Shown here: piece by piece, positions 6,221-9,354 of the stretch
How positions within the stretch are numbered: position 1 is the first letter of the stretch
Layout: the number at the start of each line of letters is the position of its first letter
Assembly: GCA_002391065.1 (NCBI GenBank)
Contig: DGRP01000068.1
Span: 14,749 to 24,102, forward strand
Length of the DNA stretch: 9,354 nt
Reading direction: 5' to 3'
DNA from: Ruminococcus sp. UBA4385
GTDB lineage: Bacteria; Bacillota_A; Clostridia; Oscillospirales; Ruminococcaceae
The notes under the pieces: model-generated
Seen by the model: the letters and a program-made list of their open reading frames with translations, nothing else
Database searches by the model: none
What the model was told of the DNA's origin: nothing
Program-made: the position numbers and the translations under genes

Positions 6221-6303
6221 GCAGGGAAAACCCTGCACCAATACGCGCCGCACTATTGCTTTAACTTTTCAGACCTTGAACGCGGAGCAAGATAGTGCAG
6301 GCT
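6221..6303 (+). repeat. Interspersed repeat copy R2 (plus orientation)
   Basis: This copy starts with GCAGGGAAAACCCTGC (6221-6236), then ACCAATACGCGCCG, and ends CCTTGAACGCGGAGCAAG and ATAGTGCAGGCT. CACTATTGCT (6251-6260) can pair with AGCAAGATAGTG (6286-6297) with a two-base bulge, so the element can form a second stem besides the first hairpin. The 8-mer AATACGCG occurs both directly before the hairpin (6213-6220) and after it (6240-6247). It sits between the cellobiose phosphorylase terminator and the DUF2325 promoter. Confidence 0.78.
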
Positions 6304-6341
6304 AAAAAGAAAAAAGCCCACCTCATTATAGAAGTGGGCTT
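6303..6341 (-). terminator. Terminator of cellobiose phosphorylase gene
   Basis: On the minus strand, AAGCCCAC (plus 6334-6341) pairs with GTGGGCTT (plus 6314-6321) around a 12-base loop, followed by TTTTTTCTTTTT. The hairpin lies about 33 bp after the phosphorylase stop codon. Its T-run ends where repeat R2 begins. Confidence 0.92.
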
Positions 6342-6373
6342 GTGTACTGTTATAATTCAGCTATAGTTCCGCA

Positions 6374-8788
6374 TTACCCCATTACAACTACTACGTTGGT
6401 CTGGTCGGTGAGCTTGTCTGCGCTGAGGTAGCAGCCCTCTACAGCTTCGCCGTTTACTGTCATCGACTTAACTCCACTCTGTACATGGTCGGGGTTCTGA
6501 ATGTCGATAGAAAGATGCTTGCCTCTGAAATTCTTCTCGATCTTGAAGCCGTCCCACTCGTGAGGAATAGACGGGCTGATTGTAAGACCGTCAGCGTCAG
6601 GTCTCATACCGCAGATACCCTCAACACAGCCTACCATTACGGTCGAGCCTGTTCCTGTCAGCCAGTGAACATGAGAACGGCCTGCATAAGGTGAACGTGT
6701 TGACTCGGTGAACTGTCCGTGAACGTATGGCTCGAGAACTCTCTGCTCTGCCTTATCATTCATGTTTGCAGGTGAGGACTCAAGGAAGTACTCAAATGCC
6801 CTGTCACCGTGACCGAGAAGCGACTCAGCCAGAATAGCCCAGCCCTGTGTCTGCGAGAAGATACCGCCGTTCTCCTTGGTATCAGGATTGAAGATGTGCA
6901 TGAGAGCACCGTCAAAGTAGTGGTCTACATAAGGCGGCTCCATGATCTTAACGCCGTAAGGAGTGTTCAGTATGCGGTGTACGCTCTCCATAGCTGTTTC
7001 AGCCTGCTCCTTTGTAGCAAAGCCCGAGATAACTGCCCATGACTGAGGATTGAGCCACATAGATGCCTCAGGATCTTTCTTCGCACCTACAACCTCGCCG
7101 TTGTCACGGATACCACGGATAAATCTGTCCTCGTCCCAGCAAGCTGCTAAGCTTTCGCCAAGCTCTGCCTGTACCTTGTCGATATATGCAATATACTCGG
7201 TATCGTTCTTCTCCTGAGCATACTTCTTGATAACGCTCATAGCATAGTAGAGCTGGAATGCCACGAAGGTAGACTCGCCCTTCTTGCCCATTCTCAGGCA
7301 GTCATTCCAGTCAGCGTGCAGACCTGCAGGCATTTTATGAGCACCAAGTCTCTCCTGCGAGAAGCGGATAGCATTCTTCAGATGCTCATAAACGGTAGCC
7401 TCTCCGCCGCCTGTCTCAGCATAAACGATAACCTCATCAAGGAATGCCTTATTGCCTGTCTCGCCTATGTACTTCTCTATTGTCGGGAACAGCCAGAGAG
7501 CGTCATCAGCTCTGTAAGAGGGATGTCCTGTCTCCTTAGCGTAAACGCTGTTTTCGTCGTTCTCATCGGGGCAGGTCTCATTGCCTGCGTTGTGGTCAAA
7601 CTTAACGAGAGGCAGTCCTCCGCCGTTAGATACCTGTGCAGAGAGCATAAATCTGATCTTCTCAGCAGCAAGCTCGGGGTTGATATGGATAATACCCTGA
7701 ATATCCTGAACAGTATCTCTGTAGCCGTAGCCGTTTCTCAGACCGCAGTAAATGAACGATGCAGCTCTAGACCAGATAAATGTGATGAAGCACTGATAAG
7801 CGTTCCATACGTTTACCATGTTGTTGAACTTGTCATTCGGTGTGCTGATCTGGAAATTGTTGAGCTGACCGTGCCAGTAGTCAATAAGCTCTTTGAGCTC
7901 AGCGTCTGCCTTGCCTGCTGTCTTATACTCAGCCATGATAGCGTCAGCAGTCTTGGGGTCTTTCTGACCTACAACGTAGATTACCTCGGCTGTCTCTCCG
8001 GGAGCAAGCTTTGCAGCCGACTGCAGAGCACCGCAGGCATTTGAGTTGTAGTTCATAGCGCCGTCGCACTTGCCGTTCTCGACTGCGATCGGGTTGCCGT
8101 ATGTTCTGTAAGAGCCTATAAAGCTGTCGAAGTTACCGTTTGCGGAAACAACGTCAGCACCGACAAGACCGAAGAACCTTTCTCTGTGGTTGGAGCCATC
8201 AGCGTCCTTGCCGCTGTTCTCATTTATATGCTGAACTATCTTATTGCCTTCAAGGCTTGTTCTTGTGATAAAGAGGGTATACTGCAGGTTTACCTGATCC
8301 TGCTCGTAGTTGTTCTCGTTAGTGAACTCGCAGAAGCCGAAGAGCGAGAGGTCTCTTTCCTTATCGGAGGTGTTTGTCACCTTGACTCTCCATATCTCAT
8401 GAGTTTTGTTCAGCGGAACATAGTAAGTAATCTCTGACTTGATACCTGCATACTCACTTGTGATAGTGGTATAAGCTGTACCGTGGCGGCACTCTGTCTT
8501 ATACTGATCGAGGGGCTTGCCTACGGGCTGCCATGTAGCAGACCAGTAATCCTTGGTCTCATTATCTCTGATGTAGACATATCTGCCCGGCAGGCCGATA
8601 TTTGAATTGAAGCGATAGCGGAGAATTCTTCCGTTAGCGCCGCTTTTGACGAAGCTGTAGCCTCCGCCGTTATTTGAAACGATAGCACCGTACTCAGGCG
8701 AGCCCAAATAGTTAGCCCAGGGTGCAGGGGTATCGGGTCTGGTGATGACATATTCCTTGTTTTCAAGGTCAAAATATCCATACTGCAT
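6374..8788 (-). CDS. Cellobiose phosphorylase (GH94)
   Basis: This 804-residue cytosolic enzyme splits cellobiose with phosphate into alpha-glucose 1-phosphate and glucose, saving ATP relative to hydrolysis. It shows full-length GH94 organisation: an N-terminal beta-sandwich starting MQYGYFDLENKEYVITRP, an (alpha/alpha)6 catalytic barrel, and a C-terminal beta domain. Key motifs are GYGYRDT with R357/D358, DWND at 493-496 containing the general acid (equivalent to D490 of the Cellvibrio gilvus enzyme), and HWLTGTG at 708-714 in the phosphate-binding region. The frame is open to 8851, but the start at 8788 matches the N-termini of known enzymes (MKFGFFDD, MRYGHFDD) and has AAAGGAG (plus 8800-8806) 11 bases upstream, a slightly long gap. 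It is a single-gene transcript with its own promoter and terminator, on the strand opposite the epimerase/GH5 operon. Confidence 0.96.
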   Translation of the reverse strand: MQYGYFDLENKEYVITRPDTPAPWANYLGSPEYGAIVSNNGGGYSFVKSGANGRILRYRFNSNIGLPGRYVYIRDNETKDYWSATWQPVGKPLDQYKTECRHGTAYTTITSEYAGIKSEITYYVPLNKTHEIWRVKVTNTSDKERDLSLFGFCEFTNENNYEQDQVNLQYTLFITRTSLEGNKIVQHINENSGKDADGSNHRERFFGLVGADVVSANGNFDSFIGSYRTYGNPIAVENGKCDGAMNYNSNACGALQSAAKLAPGETAEVIYVVGQKDPKTADAIMAEYKTAGKADAELKELIDYWHGQLNNFQISTPNDKFNNMVNVWNAYQCFITFIWSRAASFIYCGLRNGYGYRDTVQDIQGIIHINPELAAEKIRFMLSAQVSNGGGLPLVKFDHNAGNETCPDENDENSVYAKETGHPSYRADDALWLFPTIEKYIGETGNKAFLDEVIVYAETGGGEATVYEHLKNAIRFSQERLGAHKMPAGLHADWNDCLRMGKKGESTFVAFQLYYAMSVIKKYAQEKNDTEYIAYIDKVQAELGESLAACWDEDRFIRGIRDNGEVVGAKKDPEASMWLNPQSWAVISGFATKEQAETAMESVHRILNTPYGVKIMEPPYVDHYFDGALMHIFNPDTKENGGIFSQTQGWAILAESLLGHGDRAFEYFLESSPANMNDKAEQRVLEPYVHGQFTESTRSPYAGRSHVHWLTGTGSTVMVGCVEGICGMRPDADGLTISPSIPHEWDGFKIEKNFRGKHLSIDIQNPDHVQSGVKSMTVNGEAVEGCYLSADKLTDQTNVVVVMG

Positions 8789-8841
8789 ATTATCATACGC
8801 TCCTTTGAATTTATTTGGCACTAAGCCATACCTGTACATAT

Positions 8842-8870
8842 ATTTTAACATATCTTTCCCGACATTACAA
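8842..8870 (-). promoter_or_regulatory. Promoter of cellobiose phosphorylase gene
   Basis: On the minus strand, TTGTAA (plus 8865-8870) and TAAAAT (plus 8842-8847) are spaced 17 bp apart. The predicted start near 8835 gives a leader of about 47 bases. I saw no palindrome of the GTTAG/CTAAC type here and no obvious catabolite-response site, so the regulation of this gene cannot be read directly. Confidence 0.7.
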
Positions 8871-8930
8871 GGGGGTAATCAGAAAAATCCTGTTTCAAAA
8901 AATTAAATTATTAAGTCTTAATCGTTTTCG

Positions 8931-9086
8931 GCAGGGAAAACCCTGCACCAATACGCGCCGTACTTTTGCTTAAACCTTTTCTTGCCTTGAACGCGGAGCA
9001 AGATAGTGATAACAAAAACAAGAAACAAAAAGAAAAATAAAAAAGGAAAACAACAACCCCAATAAACCCCATAAACCACCCGAGCG
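8931..9086 (+). repeat. Tandem repeat unit 1, beginning with repeat R3
   Basis: This is the first of two adjacent near-identical units (156 and 155 bp). Its first 78 bp (8931-9008) are the interspersed repeat: GCAGGGAAAACCCTGC, ACCAATACGCGCCG, CCTTGAACGCGGAGCAAG and ATAGTG. The rest is an A-rich, C-containing tail (ATAACAAAAACAAGAAAC, then AATAAACCCCATAAACCACC) ending CGAGCG. R1 and R2 lack this tail. Confidence 0.88.
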
Positions 9087-9241
9087 GCAGGGAAAACCCT
9101 GCACCGCCACGCGCCGTACTTTTGCTTAAAACTTTTCCTGCCTTGAACGCGGAAATAGATAGTGATAACAAAAACAAGAAACAAAAAGAAAAATAAAAAG
9201 GAAAACAACAAACCCAATAAACCCCATAAACCACCCGAGCG
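9087..9241 (+). repeat. Tandem repeat unit 2, beginning with repeat R4
   Basis: This is the second unit of the tandem pair, starting where unit 1 ends and also finishing CGAGCG. Its core (9087-9164) differs from R3 mainly at ACCGCCACGCG in place of ACCAATACGCG and at GGAAATAGATAGTG in place of GGAGCAAGATAGTG. The A-rich tail is nearly identical. At the ACCGCCACGCG positions R4 is like R1, and R3 is like R2, so the copies look mosaic. Confidence 0.88.
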
Positions 9242-9354
9242 ACCTGCGAAGCAGGCTGCTCAAGGGTGGAGGCAATAAAAGCAAGACCACTATCCACTAG
9301 CACGTCAAGAAGTGGAAGTCACGTCACCGGACGTGACGAACGAACAGAGAACCA
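9242..9354. other. Gene-free right edge with inverted repeats
   Basis: No gene is visible here. A short inverted repeat, CCTGC-gaa-GCAGG (9243-9255), follows the tandem repeat. A perfect 8-bp inverted repeat, GTCACGTC-accg-GACGTGAC (9318-9337), lies near the edge; no T-run follows it within the window, so it is not called a terminator. CCACT (9294-9298) and AGTGG (9311-9315) form a weaker pair. Confidence 0.45.

Noticed and set aside
7316..8044. 242-codon plus-strand open frame
   Set aside because: It is fully antisense to the cellobiose phosphorylase gene, has no ribosome binding site, and its product resembles no family I know. It is a shadow of the GH94 coding pattern.
8789..8851. N-terminal extension of 21 residues on cellobiose phosphorylase
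   Set aside because: The extension covers the AAAGGAG site and most of the leader after the predicted promoter, and homologues begin at the MQYGYFD position.
8931..9241. Possible CRISPR array
   Set aside because: There are only two units of about 155 bp with no unique spacers between them; this is a tandem duplication.
8911..9303. Minus-strand open frames with repeated hydrophobic segments that look like membrane helices
   Set aside because: They are translations of the tandem 155-bp repeat and its A-rich tail. The internal repetition follows the DNA repeat, the frames differ between the two readings, and neither has a supported ribosome binding site.

Overview
The window looks like a chromosomal segment of a fibre-degrading, low-to-mid GC, Gram-positive anaerobe of the Ruminococcus type (Oscillospiraceae). 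The main reasons are a cellobiose 2-epimerase very close to my memory of the Ruminococcus albus enzyme, a GH94 cellobiose phosphorylase, a GH5 endoglucanase carried as a lipoprotein, strong AGGAGG-type ribosome binding sites, and the clostridial families DUF1015, DUF2325 and DUF3793. Taxonomy is inferred from gene content only.

Layout. Positions 1-269 hold no gene but carry small inverted repeats, one copy of an interspersed repeat (R1) and a short direct repeat. A plus-strand operon follows: a DUF1015 protein (270-1556), cellobiose 2-epimerase (1556-2719), a PHP-domain phosphoesterase (2719-3420) and a GH5 lipoprotein glucanase (3434-4651). The first three genes are joined by TAATG stop/start overlaps. 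A strong, probably bidirectional terminator (4694-4723) separates this operon from a convergent minus-strand group read as DUF2325 (6063-5782), DUF3793 (5723-5151) and flavodoxin (5139-4738). Next come repeat copy R2, then the cellobiose phosphorylase gene on the minus strand (8788-6374) with its own promoter and terminator. The right end (about 8890-9354) has no gene. It holds a 155/156-bp tandem duplication whose units each begin with the same repeat (R3, R4).

How the genes work together. The GH5 lipoprotein should cut beta-1,4-glucans (or related beta-glucans) at the cell surface. Cellobiose entering the cell can be phosphorolysed by the GH94 enzyme or epimerised to 4-O-beta-glucosyl-mannose by the 2-epimerase. 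The roles of DUF1015 and the PHP protein are not known, but their translational coupling to the epimerase suggests shared regulation or a shared pathway.

The most notable finding is regulatory. The DUF2325-DUF3793-flavodoxin group carries two near-identical 18-bp operator-like palindromes, GGTTAGTATAAGCTAACC at 6096-6113 and AGTTAGTATATTCTAACC at 5744-5761 (15 of 18 bases identical). Each sits just downstream of a predicted promoter whose -10 is TATATT. I did not see a third copy in the window. The half-sites match those of DtxR/IdeR-type iron boxes but with a longer spacer. As flavodoxin is a classic substitute for ferredoxin under iron limitation, I infer a metal- or redox-responsive regulon around two uncharacterised protein families.
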